Below, in pieces: positions 39,419 to 48,567 of a stretch of 64,000 nucleotides of DNA. The notes under the pieces were generated by a model that ran no database searches, was not told where the DNA came from, and saw only the letters and a list, made by a program, of their open reading frames with translations. Numbering within the stretch: the first letter of the stretch is position 1; the number at the start of each line of letters is the position of its first letter. The stretch comes from an uncultured Chloroflexota bacterium (GTDB lineage Bacteria; Chloroflexota; Dehalococcoidia; Lucifugimonadales; UBA1127): contig CAJWQJ010000008.1 in the NCBI GenBank assembly GCA_913045315.1, positions 19,942 to 83,941 of the forward strand. The letters run 5' to 3'. The translations under genes and the position numbers were made by a program.

Positions 39419-40351
39419 ATGACAACTAACAATTTTATCAATCCAAATGAAAATTCTGAAGGAAATTCTTTCAAGTATGGTTCTGTGGCACTTATAGGAA
39501 AACCCAATGTGGGCAAGTCAACAATTCTCAACTCAATACTGGGTGAAAAGCTATCAATCACTTCTAGACGACCTCAGACTACAAGACATAGAATACTTGG
39601 GATACTCACAGGTAATTCATATCAAATTGAATTCCATGACACCCCTGGATTCTCTAATCACGTAAAAGATTTATTAAATCAAAGAATGCGATCAAAAATA
39701 CGGGAGGTTATTGGACTAGTAGATTTAATTTTACTGGTCGTACCACCATATCCTCCATCTTTAGTTGAAAACAAACTTATAGAGGACATTCAAAAAAGTG
39801 ATAGCAAATCAATATTAGTAATTAACAAAATTGATCGAGTAGTAAAACCTTCTCTTCTTCCACTTATTTCAAATTATAAAAAAACTCATGATTTTTTAGA
39901 AATAATTCCTATAAGTGCAAAAAAACATGAAGGGATTCCTACGCTTATTTCTAAAATTATTCATTATCTCCCCTACGGATCTCCTGTTTATGAAAACGAG
40001 GAAATAACAGATAGAAGTGAACGATTCATTGCTTCTGAATTAATCCGAGAACAATTATTTATACTCTTTGGGCAAGAAATTCCATTTGATACTGCAGTAG
40101 AAATAGAAACATTTAAAGAAAATTCCCAGAAGAATCAAAAGGATTTAATCGAAGCAGTGATTTATGTCAATAAAACAACTCAAAAACAAATTTTAATTGG
40201 TTCAAGCGGTAACAAGCTTAAAACCTTGGGAATTAATTCTCGACAAGAAATAGAAGTAACTTTAGGTAGAAAAATTTTTTTAAGTCTCTGGGTGCAAGTA
40301 AAAGAAGAATGGAAACAAAATCCTGCTTTCCTTGAACAAATTGGATATTAA
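39419..40351 (+). CDS. era: GTPase Era
   Basis: GKPNVGKSTILNSILGEKLSITSRRPQTTRHRI, DTPGF, NKID, C-terminal KH-like region. Confidence 0.95.
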   Translation: MTTNNFINPNENSEGNSFKYGSVALIGKPNVGKSTILNSILGEKLSITSRRPQTTRHRILGILTGNSYQIEFHDTPGFSNHVKDLLNQRMRSKIREVIGLVDLILLVVPPYPPSLVENKLIEDIQKSDSKSILVINKIDRVVKPSLLPLISNYKKTHDFLEIIPISAKKHEGIPTLISKIIHYLPYGSPVYENEEITDRSERFIASELIREQLFILFGQEIPFDTAVEIETFKENSQKNQKDLIEAVIYVNKTTQKQILIGSSGNKLKTLGINSRQEIEVTLGRKIFLSLWVQVKEEWKQNPAFLEQIGY

Positions 40352-40369
40352 ACACTGTTATTTATAAAT

Positions 40370-40407
40370 GTTACAAAAACGTAATCTTGCTGTAATCCTA
40401 AAGTAAA
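40370..40407 (+). promoter_or_regulatory. Four-copy, 11-bp-period half-site array upstream of the PII gene (GlnR-box-like)
   Basis: GTTAC-aaaaac-GTAAT-cttgct-GTAAT-cctaaa-GTAAA at 40370, 40381, 40392 and 40403. Confidence 0.6.
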
Positions 40408-40457
40408 ATGCATCATGTATATTTTTTTCGTATTCATAAGAAAGGAGAGTATCTTCA

Positions 40458-40811
40458 ATGATTAAAATAGAGGCAATAGTAAGGCCAGAAAAAGTTAATC
40501 AAGTCACTGCTGCACTTTTAGATGTTGGATGCGGTGGTTTCCATTACCAAAATGTAACTGGTCAAGGCCGACAACAAGGAGTGGAAGTATTCACTGGACG
40601 GGGAGGCCAAACAGCAACTCGGGCTGCTATGCCTAAAACAATTATCACAACTGTAGTCCAGGACGATCAACAAGCTACAGTAGTTGAAGCAATTATTGCA
40701 GCTGCCAAAACAGGAGATGAAGGAGCAATAGGTGACGGAAAAATATTCATCTCAAGTGTTAGCGATGCAATCAGAGTCCGAACAAATGAATCTGGTGAAG
40801 ATGTACTTTGA
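40458..40811 (+). CDS. glnB: Nitrogen regulatory protein PII
   Basis: MIKIEAIVRPEKVNQVTAALLDVGCGGF; IGDGKIFISSVSDAIRVRTNESGEDVL. Confidence 0.9.
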   Translation: MIKIEAIVRPEKVNQVTAALLDVGCGGFHYQNVTGQGRQQGVEVFTGRGGQTATRAAMPKTIITTVVQDDQQATVVEAIIAAAKTGDEGAIGDGKIFISSVSDAIRVRTNESGEDVL

Positions 40812-40833
40812 TAACTAAGATTCAATATTTAAT

Positions 40834-40871
40834 ATCACATAAACGTAACATTTACGTAATTCTCAAGAAAT
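40834..40871 (+). promoter_or_regulatory. Four-copy, 11-bp-period half-site array upstream of amtB (GlnR-box-like)
   Basis: ATCAC-ataaac-GTAAC-atttac-GTAAT-tctcaa-GAAAT at 40834, 40845, 40856 and 40867. Confidence 0.6.
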
Positions 40872-40922
40872 AATAAGAGAATAAACTGATTTACAGAAAT
40901 TTAAATACGAAAGGATCTTTTT

Positions 40923-42128
40923 ATGGATAGCGGAAATATGGCATGGATGCTTACCGCAAGTGCTTTGGTTCTTTTTATGACGCCAGGCCTTGCTTTTTTT
41001 TACGGAGGATTAGTTAGAGCAAAAAATATTGTTAATACCATCATGTTAAGCTTTATAGCGATGGGAGTTGTCAGTATTGTATGGGTGCTTTGGGGTTATA
41101 GCTTAGCATTTGGTCCCGGTGGCAGTTTTATAGGCAACTTTGATCATTTTGCACTTAATGGAATCGCAGCGGATGATGGAGAAACATTAATATTTGTAGT
41201 ATTTCAAATGATGTTCGCAATTATCACTCCTGCACTTATTACTGGTGCATTTGCTGAGAGATTTAAGTTTTCGACATATATGATTTTTCTAGTTCTTTGG
41301 GTAACTCTTGTATACGCACCTGTATGTCACTGGGTTTGGGCTGCTGATGGATGGTTATTTGAAAGAGGAGCCTTAGATTTCGCTGGTGGTACTGTTGTTC
41401 ATATCAATGCTGGTATAGCTGCTGTTGCTGCAGCTTGGTTAGTTGGAAAACGACGAAATATAGACCGGGGAGTTGAACCTCATAGCGTTCCATTTGTAGT
41501 TCTAGGTGCAGGCATGCTGTGGTTTGGTTGGTTCGGTTTTAATGCTGGATCTGGTTTAGCAGCTAATGCTTTAGCAGCAAACGCATTCCTCGTCACTAAC
41601 GTTGCAGCTGCCTCAGCCGCAGTTAGTTGGACAATAATTGCTCAAATAAAAACAGGTAAATTTAGTGCTGTAGGTGCAGCATCTGGTGCTGTTGCAGGAT
41701 TAGTAGCAATAACACCTGCTTCTGGATTTGTAGATGTTGTTGGTGCTCTTGCCATAGGTATTGGAGCAGGTGCAATTTGCTACGGAGCAGTTCTCATTCG
41801 AGCTAAAGTTAGCTTAGATGATGCATTGGAGGTATTCCCAGTTCACGGTATAGGTGGCATCTGGGGCGCCTTAGCTACTGGCATATTTGCCGTAGAAGCT
41901 ATTGGTGGTACTGCAGGTCTTCTTGAAGGAAACGGTGCACAAATGACAGAACAGTTCATAGCCGTTATAGCTACTCTCATCTATTCCTTTATTGTGAGTG
42001 TAATTATTCTAAAAGTACTTGATGTAATACCAGGATTGGGGTTACGTGTCTCTGAAAAAGACGAGGATGCTGGATTGGATATATCATTGCATGGTGAAAG
42101 AGGATACGTTCACGACGGTGCTGATTAG
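40923..42128 (+). CDS. amtB: Ammonium transporter
   Basis: MTPGLAFFYGGLVRAKNIVNTIM, DFAGGTVVHINAGIAA, WFGWFGFNAGS, VFPVHGIGGIWG. Confidence 0.96.
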   Translation: MDSGNMAWMLTASALVLFMTPGLAFFYGGLVRAKNIVNTIMLSFIAMGVVSIVWVLWGYSLAFGPGGSFIGNFDHFALNGIAADDGETLIFVVFQMMFAIITPALITGAFAERFKFSTYMIFLVLWVTLVYAPVCHWVWAADGWLFERGALDFAGGTVVHINAGIAAVAAAWLVGKRRNIDRGVEPHSVPFVVLGAGMLWFGWFGFNAGSGLAANALAANAFLVTNVAAASAAVSWTIIAQIKTGKFSAVGAASGAVAGLVAITPASGFVDVVGALAIGIGAGAICYGAVLIRAKVSLDDALEVFPVHGIGGIWGALATGIFAVEAIGGTAGLLEGNGAQMTEQFIAVIATLIYSFIVSVIILKVLDVIPGLGLRVSEKDEDAGLDISLHGERGYVHDGAD

Positions 42129-42140
42129 ATGCTTTTCTAG

Positions 42141-42187
42141 ATACAATAAAAAGGAGCTTCTATTCAAGAAGCTCCTTTTTATTGTAT
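42141..42187. terminator. Rho-independent terminator with a 21-bp perfect stem, amtB 3' end
   Basis: ATACAATAAAAAGGAGCTTCT-ATTCA-AGAAGCTCCTTTTTATTGTAT. Confidence 0.88.
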
Positions 42188-42646
42188 TGAATAACCCAAA
42201 TAAATTATTATCCCAAAACAAAGATTTGCAAAACAAAAAACTATTCCATTAAATTTGTCATCCTTTAACCAAAAATAGTTAGGCTTTGAAAACTCATCAG
42301 ATGTAATCGCAGGATGTAATTTTTCAACTACCCCAAGTAATATTCCAAATATAATATATTGAACTAGTATCAATAATACTGTTACAAGAATAATTGATCC
42401 TTCAAAAGAATACGCATATGTATAAATAATCCCTAAAATTCCAAATATAATCCCGCAACATAAACTTCCAAATATATAAATCCCTGATACGTCAGTAAAC
42501 ACCATTGAACCGATAAAATGAAATGGATTTATGCTAAATAAGTTTGGGAATTTAAAATGCAACAAATATATACTAAATAAAGCCACTGATCCGGAAAAAA
42601 TACCTAAGACAGCCCCAAACAAAAGATCTAAAAATTCCAATTCCAT
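42179..42646 (-). CDS. Hypothetical membrane protein
   Basis: 155-aa ORF with several TM stretches; stop codon lies in the amtB terminator stem. Confidence 0.5.
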   Translation of the reverse strand: MELEFLDLLFGAVLGIFSGSVALFSIYLLHFKFPNLFSINPFHFIGSMVFTDVSGIYIFGSLCCGIIFGILGIIYTYAYSFEGSIILVTVLLILVQYIIFGILLGVVEKLHPAITSDEFSKPNYFWLKDDKFNGIVFCFANLCFGIIIYLGYSIQ

Positions 42647-42715
42647 CTTTCCTTTATATCTTAAATAAAAACTAATATAGTTAACTATTTATAAATACTC
42701 ATAAAGGTTAACTTG

Positions 42716-42755
42716 CACAATTTACTCTGATCATTCACAATTTACTCTGATCATT
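42716..42755. repeat. Perfect 20-bp tandem duplication upstream of hflK
   Basis: CACAATTTACTCTGATCATT repeated twice with no spacer (42716-42735, 42736-42755). Confidence 0.97.
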
Positions 42756-42791
42756 ATAGAATAAATCAATAAAAATTGTAGGATAAATTAG

Positions 42792-43796
42792 ATGGTACGT
42801 GGTGGAAATGGACCTTCATTCGATGGAGGTAAATTTTTTGACTCCTTTTCAGAATTATTCAGATCTGTGTTGGGTCGAGGGTTTTCCTTTTGGCTAGTAA
42901 TAATTGCAGTTATTGCAATTATTTGGCTTGCTACGGGAATATATTCAGTCAAACCCAGAGAACAAGGTGTTATCAGGTTATTCGGTTCATTTCAAGAACA
43001 AACAGGCCCTGGACTACATTGGAGATTCCCTGATCCAATAACTTCCCTTGAGCGAGTAGACACTGAGTCAATACGAACAGCTACAATAGGATATAGAATA
43101 AATGAAATAGGTACAGTAACTCAGGTTCCACAAGAATCCCTTATGCTTACAGCTGATAATAGCATCGTTGAAGCACAAATGGTTGTTCAGTACAAGGTTG
43201 GAGACGCTAGGGATTTTACTTTTAACGTTGCAAACCCTGAGAAAGTATTATTTACTACCGCAGAGGTATCACTTCGAAGCATAGTCGGTAGAACTAATCT
43301 TGTAGAAGTATTAACTACTGGTCGTTCAAAAGTTGAGCAGGATACACGATTATTTCTGGAAAACCTACTCGAAAAATATCAGGTTGGTATATTAGTTACG
43401 GATGTAAAATTACAAACAGTTGATCCACCTGAAGAAGTTAAGGATGCTTTTCAAGAAGTCACTAGGGCTCTGGAAGACGAAACTAGATTAGAAAACGAGG
43501 CAAAAGCATATGAAGCTTCTCAGATTCCTGTAGCAAAAGGTCAGGTTCAAGTGACAATCCGAGAGGCAGCAGCATATTACCAACAAGAGGTTGAACGATC
43601 TACAGGTGAAGCTTTAAGATTCTTAGCGTTACTTGAAGAGTATAGGACTGCCCCCGAGATTACCATCGAAAGACTGTATATTGAAGCTATGGAATCTATA
43701 CTTCAAAAGACCGATAAAACAATAATAGACACAAATGTTGAAGTGTTACCATTATTAGATATTGATACAGGTACACCACGTTTAGGAACGCAATAG
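42792..43796 (+). CDS. hflK: HflK-like SPFH membrane protein
   Basis: IYSVKPREQGVIRLFGSFQEQTGPGLHWRFPDPI; VQTVDPPEEVKDAFQEV-type region. Confidence 0.88.
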   Translation: MVRGGNGPSFDGGKFFDSFSELFRSVLGRGFSFWLVIIAVIAIIWLATGIYSVKPREQGVIRLFGSFQEQTGPGLHWRFPDPITSLERVDTESIRTATIGYRINEIGTVTQVPQESLMLTADNSIVEAQMVVQYKVGDARDFTFNVANPEKVLFTTAEVSLRSIVGRTNLVEVLTTGRSKVEQDTRLFLENLLEKYQVGILVTDVKLQTVDPPEEVKDAFQEVTRALEDETRLENEAKAYEASQIPVAKGQVQVTIREAAAYYQQEVERSTGEALRFLALLEEYRTAPEITIERLYIEAMESILQKTDKTIIDTNVEVLPLLDIDTGTPRLGTQ

Positions 43797-43800
43797 TAAA

Positions 43801-44787
43801 ATGATAAAATCACCAATAGTAATATCCATAATAATAATAATCGCAATACTAATTTTTGGAAGCCAAGCAGTATATATAGTGGATGAAACTAATCATGCAG
43901 TTGTTACACAATTTGGTAAAATCACTGCAACTAAAAGCACGCCTGGATTGCAATTTAAAACACCATTTATACAAAATGTTTCATATCTAGATAAAAGAAT
44001 CCTTACGCTAGATACCCCTAGTCAAGAATTTTTAACATCTGATGAGAAACGATTACTTGTCGACCAAGTTACTCGGTGGAAAATTACTGAACCAAAAGCA
44101 TTTTTCCTCTCAGTTAGAACAGAGTCAAGTGGAGAAGCACGAATCCTTCCTATCGTTGAGGCTGAATTACGAGCACAAATTGCAAAAAATTTATACTCAA
44201 CAATGATTTCCGCAAAACGTGATGATTTAATGGTCAGCGTGCAATCAGAAGTGCGTGATCGCGTCAATGAGAACGGCATAGGTATTACTATAGTTGATAT
44301 CCGAACAAAAAGAGCAGACTTACCAGAAACCGTTGAACAATCAGTGTTCAATCGAATGGAGTCTGCAAGAAGGATTGAAGCTGATAGATACCGTGCAGAC
44401 GGACAACAGAAAGCTGACATAATTACTTCAGAAACGAATAGATCAGTAAAAGTAATGCTTGCTTGCGGGGATCGAGTTTCTACAGAAGTAATAGGTCAAG
44501 GTGATGCTGCCGCAATAGCAATATTTGCAGAAGCATTAAGTCAGGATCCAGATTTTTACTCAGTAACCAAACGTCTTGAAGCATATCAAACTACTATCGG
44601 AACTGGAAATGACAGAGTCATTCTAAGTTCCGACTCCAATTTTTTAAGTATGTTAAACAGGGAATTGAAGTCAAAAATTTCAATTCCTATCACATCAGGA
44701 CCAGTAACACCTCTCAGTGAATCACTTATAAATCCGTATGATGAAATTGCTACGAATGAACTAATAAAGCAATGTCTTCCTGACTAG
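43801..44787 (+). CDS. hflC: HflC-like SPFH membrane protein
   Basis: VDETNHAVVTQFGKITATKSTPGLQFKTPFIQNV; RMESARRIEADRYRADGQQKAD; DPDFYSVTKRLEAYQ. Confidence 0.88.
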   Translation: MIKSPIVISIIIIIAILIFGSQAVYIVDETNHAVVTQFGKITATKSTPGLQFKTPFIQNVSYLDKRILTLDTPSQEFLTSDEKRLLVDQVTRWKITEPKAFFLSVRTESSGEARILPIVEAELRAQIAKNLYSTMISAKRDDLMVSVQSEVRDRVNENGIGITIVDIRTKRADLPETVEQSVFNRMESARRIEADRYRADGQQKADIITSETNRSVKVMLACGDRVSTEVIGQGDAAAIAIFAEALSQDPDFYSVTKRLEAYQTTIGTGNDRVILSSDSNFLSMLNRELKSKISIPITSGPVTPLSESLINPYDEIATNELIKQCLPD

Positions 44788-44796
44788 TATATTTCA

Positions 44797-45135
44797 TTAT
44801 TTATAAAATGAATCAACCTTGGAAGCCATTATGAAATCGTTCCTGTGAAGATTTCTTATTTTATGAGTCCACCAAAAAATTGTTACCGATCCCCATTCAG
44901 TAATTATGCGAGGATGATGCCCTTCTTCTTCAGCTTTTTCACCCACTAAATTACTAAATTCCATTGCGTTTTTAAAATTATCAAATTTAAATGAACGAGT
45001 GAGTTTTGGTATCCCTTCCTCAATAATTATATCCCAATCAGGAATACTAACATGGAGTACTTTTCTTTCTTCATCAGTAACATGTGGAGAATCTCGCCTA
45101 CAAGCAACACATTTTTCAGAACTTAGTTGCTGCAT
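44797..45135 (-). CDS. 4a-hydroxytetrahydrobiopterin dehydratase (pterin-4a-carbinolamine dehydratase)
   Basis: FKFDNFKNAMEFSNLVGEKAEEEGHHPRIITEWGSVTIFWWTH. Confidence 0.9.
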   Translation of the reverse strand: MQQLSSEKCVACRRDSPHVTDEERKVLHVSIPDWDIIIEEGIPKLTRSFKFDNFKNAMEFSNLVGEKAEEEGHHPRIITEWGSVTIFWWTHKIRNLHRNDFIMASKVDSFYK

Positions 45136-45229
45136 TTTTCACCCCTTTTTATCATCCGGAAGCTGTGCATCATTCATTTACATGCTACACTTAATAACGA
45201 TATAAATAAAATTTACGAGAGAAACTTCT

Positions 45230-47869
45230 ATGAATAAAATTAATTTTGAAAAGCATGTTTTGCCAAATGGTCTTCAAGTAATTCTCCATGAAGATCATAC
45301 TTTGCCAGTAGTATCAGTTAATGTATGGTATCACGTAGGTTCAAAAGATGAACAATTAGGGAAAACAGGGTTTGCACATTTATTTGAACATATAATGTTT
45401 GAAGGTTCAAAACATCACAATAGAAGTCATTTTGATTCACTGCAAGTTGTTGGTGCTACTTTAAATGGATCAACAACAACTGATCGTACTAATTATTGGG
45501 AAAATCTTCCATCAAATCATCTTGAGCTTGCTATATGGTTAGAATCTGACCGTATGGGGTTTCTCCTAGAAGCTTTGGATCAACAAAGATTTGATGTTCA
45601 AAGAGACGTGGTAAAAAATGAACGAAGACAAAGCTACGAGAACAGACCATATGGAATGGCTAGCCTAAGACTTCAGAAAGAAACTTATCCACTTCCTCAT
45701 CCATATCATTGGCCAACAATAGGTTTTCACGAAGATTTAGACGCAGCTAATTTGGAAGATGTGAAGGATTTTTTTCTTCGTTACTACATACCTAACAACG
45801 CAAGTGTTTCAATTGCTGGAGACATAGAACCTAAGAAAACATTAGAATTAGTCAATAAATATTTTTCTGACCTTAAGCCAGGAATGCCTGTAGAACGAAT
45901 TAAATATATGGATTCACCCTTGCAAGGATCCAGTGAATTAAAATTATATGATAATGTCTCTCTCCCAAGAATTACTATTTTATGGCCTTCTGTTCCAAGA
46001 TTTCACAAAGATGAAGCACCATTAGCTTTATTGGCAGGCATATTGGGAGATGGTAAGGGAAGCAGATTATATCGGTCATTAATTTATGATAAACAAATAG
46101 CTCAAAGTACTAGCTCATATATGGATGCAATGGAAATAGCTGGAGATTTTCTAATAGATGCTACCGCCCCAGATGCAAAATCTTTTCAGGAAACCAGAAA
46201 CGAAATCTACAAGGAAATAGATGAACTTATTTCTAATCCCCCCTCGATGCATGAGCTGGAAAGAGTCAAGAATAGACTTGAAATGCAATACTCCAGACAG
46301 ATTGCCAATATCGGAGGGTTTGGAGGAAGAGCAAATAAATTAAATTCATTCAATATATTTACAGGTGATCCTGATCAAATTAATACAGACATGCAGAGAT
46401 ATCTTGAAGTTTCCGATAATGATGTTAAAAGAGTTATAGACAAGTATCTTGGCTCAAGAAGAATTGAAATGTCAGTTTTGCCGGTAGAATCCTACTCTCA
46501 AAAAACTTTTGCAATAGACAGGTTTGCTCAGCCCAAACCAGATCCTGAACCAAAATATACACCACCCCAAATACATAAAGAATCATTAAAAAATGGAATG
46601 GATGTTTATATAGTTGAAAAACAAGACGTGTCTTCAGTCCTTTGTGGTCTTTTAATAAAAGGAGGATCATCAATTGATCCCATTTCACAATCTGGGATTT
46701 CATCTCTAACCACATCAATGTTGCAAGAAGGAACAAGCACCAGAACAAGCGAAGAAATTGCAAATGAATTTGAATTTATGGGAAGTAGTCTGACTAGTAT
46801 TACTAGTCGAGAATATTCATTACTTGGAGCAGAAGTTCTTTCAAAGCATTTTAGGGAATCTTTATCCATTCTTTCTGATATAACCCTAAACCCAAGCTTC
46901 CCACAACATGAATTGGATAGAATAAAAGCACAACGAATCACTCAACTCAAAAGAATCCATGATGATCCAAACTCTCTTTCAGAAATCCTGTTCCCTTCCA
47001 TAATTTATGGAAAGAACCATAAGTATGGCCATTCATCTATAGGAACCAACCAATCATTATCTTTAATAACTCAAGATAATATTAAAAATCATTATAGGGC
47101 AACATTTACCCCTTCCAATACAAGTCTTATCATAGTTGGTAATGTATCTGTTACTGAAGTTATAAATCTTGCTAATCAGGAATTTAGCAATTGGATACCA
47201 AATTCGATATCTATTAAGGATAACAATAATTCTGCCAAAACTTTACCAGAAAAAATCGAAATCATGCTTGCAGATAAACCCGATGCCAGTCAATCTGTTA
47301 TACGAGCAGGGCACTTAACCATACCTCGATCCCACAAGGACTATCAACCCTTGATGATGCTTAATCAAATCTTGGGGGGGCAATATACCGCTAGATTAAA
47401 TATGAATCTTAGACAAGACAAAGGTTATAGCTATGGATACAGATCATGGGTAGAATGGCATAATGACATATCTGCAATTGTTGCAGGTGGAGATGTTCAA
47501 ACTTCCGCAACTAAGGAATCTATATTTGAAACAATAAATGAATTTGAATCTTTATATACAAAAAATCCAGTATCATCTGAAGAACTTGAGAACGCTAAAT
47601 CATCAGTAATACAACAATTCCCTTCATCGTTTGAAAGTTTAAATCAAATCCTTGAACGAATTATAACAATTGTTTTATTTGATTTAGATATTAATCATTA
47701 TGGTAATTACATAAACCGTATTGAGAAAATTACTCTTGATGACATTCAAAATGCAGTAACCTCTCATATAAAACCTGATCAATTAAGAATTTTAGTAATC
47801 GGTGACCAAAAAGTAATTGAGAATGACATTAGTCAACTAGGAATTCCTATTGAAATTATCGTACCCTAA
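45230..47869 (+). CDS. M16-family zinc metallopeptidase, two tandem M16 modules
   Basis: HLFEHIMFEGS (HxxEH) plus a second M16 half (SLKNGMDVYIVEKQDVSSVLCGLLIKGGSS). Confidence 0.92.
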   Translation: MNKINFEKHVLPNGLQVILHEDHTLPVVSVNVWYHVGSKDEQLGKTGFAHLFEHIMFEGSKHHNRSHFDSLQVVGATLNGSTTTDRTNYWENLPSNHLELAIWLESDRMGFLLEALDQQRFDVQRDVVKNERRQSYENRPYGMASLRLQKETYPLPHPYHWPTIGFHEDLDAANLEDVKDFFLRYYIPNNASVSIAGDIEPKKTLELVNKYFSDLKPGMPVERIKYMDSPLQGSSELKLYDNVSLPRITILWPSVPRFHKDEAPLALLAGILGDGKGSRLYRSLIYDKQIAQSTSSYMDAMEIAGDFLIDATAPDAKSFQETRNEIYKEIDELISNPPSMHELERVKNRLEMQYSRQIANIGGFGGRANKLNSFNIFTGDPDQINTDMQRYLEVSDNDVKRVIDKYLGSRRIEMSVLPVESYSQKTFAIDRFAQPKPDPEPKYTPPQIHKESLKNGMDVYIVEKQDVSSVLCGLLIKGGSSIDPISQSGISSLTTSMLQEGTSTRTSEEIANEFEFMGSSLTSITSREYSLLGAEVLSKHFRESLSILSDITLNPSFPQHELDRIKAQRITQLKRIHDDPNSLSEILFPSIIYGKNHKYGHSSIGTNQSLSLITQDNIKNHYRATFTPSNTSLIIVGNVSVTEVINLANQEFSNWIPNSISIKDNNNSAKTLPEKIEIMLADKPDASQSVIRAGHLTIPRSHKDYQPLMMLNQILGGQYTARLNMNLRQDKGYSYGYRSWVEWHNDISAIVAGGDVQTSATKESIFETINEFESLYTKNPVSSEELENAKSSVIQQFPSSFESLNQILERIITIVLFDLDINHYGNYINRIEKITLDDIQNAVTSHIKPDQLRILVIGDQKVIENDISQLGIPIEIIVP

Positions 47870-47889
47870 AGCCAAGGAGCATATTAATT

Positions 47890-48567
47890 GTGAATAAAAA
47901 CTATTTAAGCCCTATATTCCTCTTTATTACTTCAATTTTTATTACATCATTAATTGTTTCTAACGTTACAGGAGTAAAATTAGCATTACTTTTTGGTGAA
48001 GTATTACCTGCAGCAATTATTATTTTCCCGATTACATATATTATTGGAGATGTTCTTACTGAAGTATATGGATTCAAGAAAGCAAGATCAGTTATTTGGC
48101 TTGGCTTCTTTTGCAATCTTATATTTGTAACAGCTATATGGATAGCAGGATTATTACCCCCTGCAAGCTTTTGGTCTGAAAATCAACAATCCTATGAGAG
48201 CATTCTCGGATCTACCCCAAGACTTCTCATTGCTTCCCTTTGTGCATATGCAATAGGAGAATTAATTAATTCGCTTGTATTATCCAGATTAAAGATAGCA
48301 ACAAAGGGAAAGTGGTTATGGTCAAGAACTATTAGTTCAACTGTAGTAGGCCAAGGATTAGATTCATTGATATTCATTACAATTGCATTCACTGGAACTC
48401 CAGGAATTGTTAGAATGATTCTTCTCCAATGGGCAGTAAAAGTAGTGTATGAAGTTTTGGCTACACCTATAACATATTTAATAGTCGGATATCTTAAGAA
48501 GAAAGAAAATATTGACACAACTGATCATGAAATTTCCATCCTTCCTTTTTCAAACAGCAATGATTAG
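47890..48567 (+). CDS. Queuosine precursor transporter (YhhQ/VUT family)
   Basis: VSNVTGVKLALLFGEVLPAAIIIFPITYIIGDVLTEVYGFKKAR. Confidence 0.88.
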   Translation: MNKNYLSPIFLFITSIFITSLIVSNVTGVKLALLFGEVLPAAIIIFPITYIIGDVLTEVYGFKKARSVIWLGFFCNLIFVTAIWIAGLLPPASFWSENQQSYESILGSTPRLLIASLCAYAIGELINSLVLSRLKIATKGKWLWSRTISSTVVGQGLDSLIFITIAFTGTPGIVRMILLQWAVKVVYEVLATPITYLIVGYLKKKENIDTTDHEISILPFSNSND

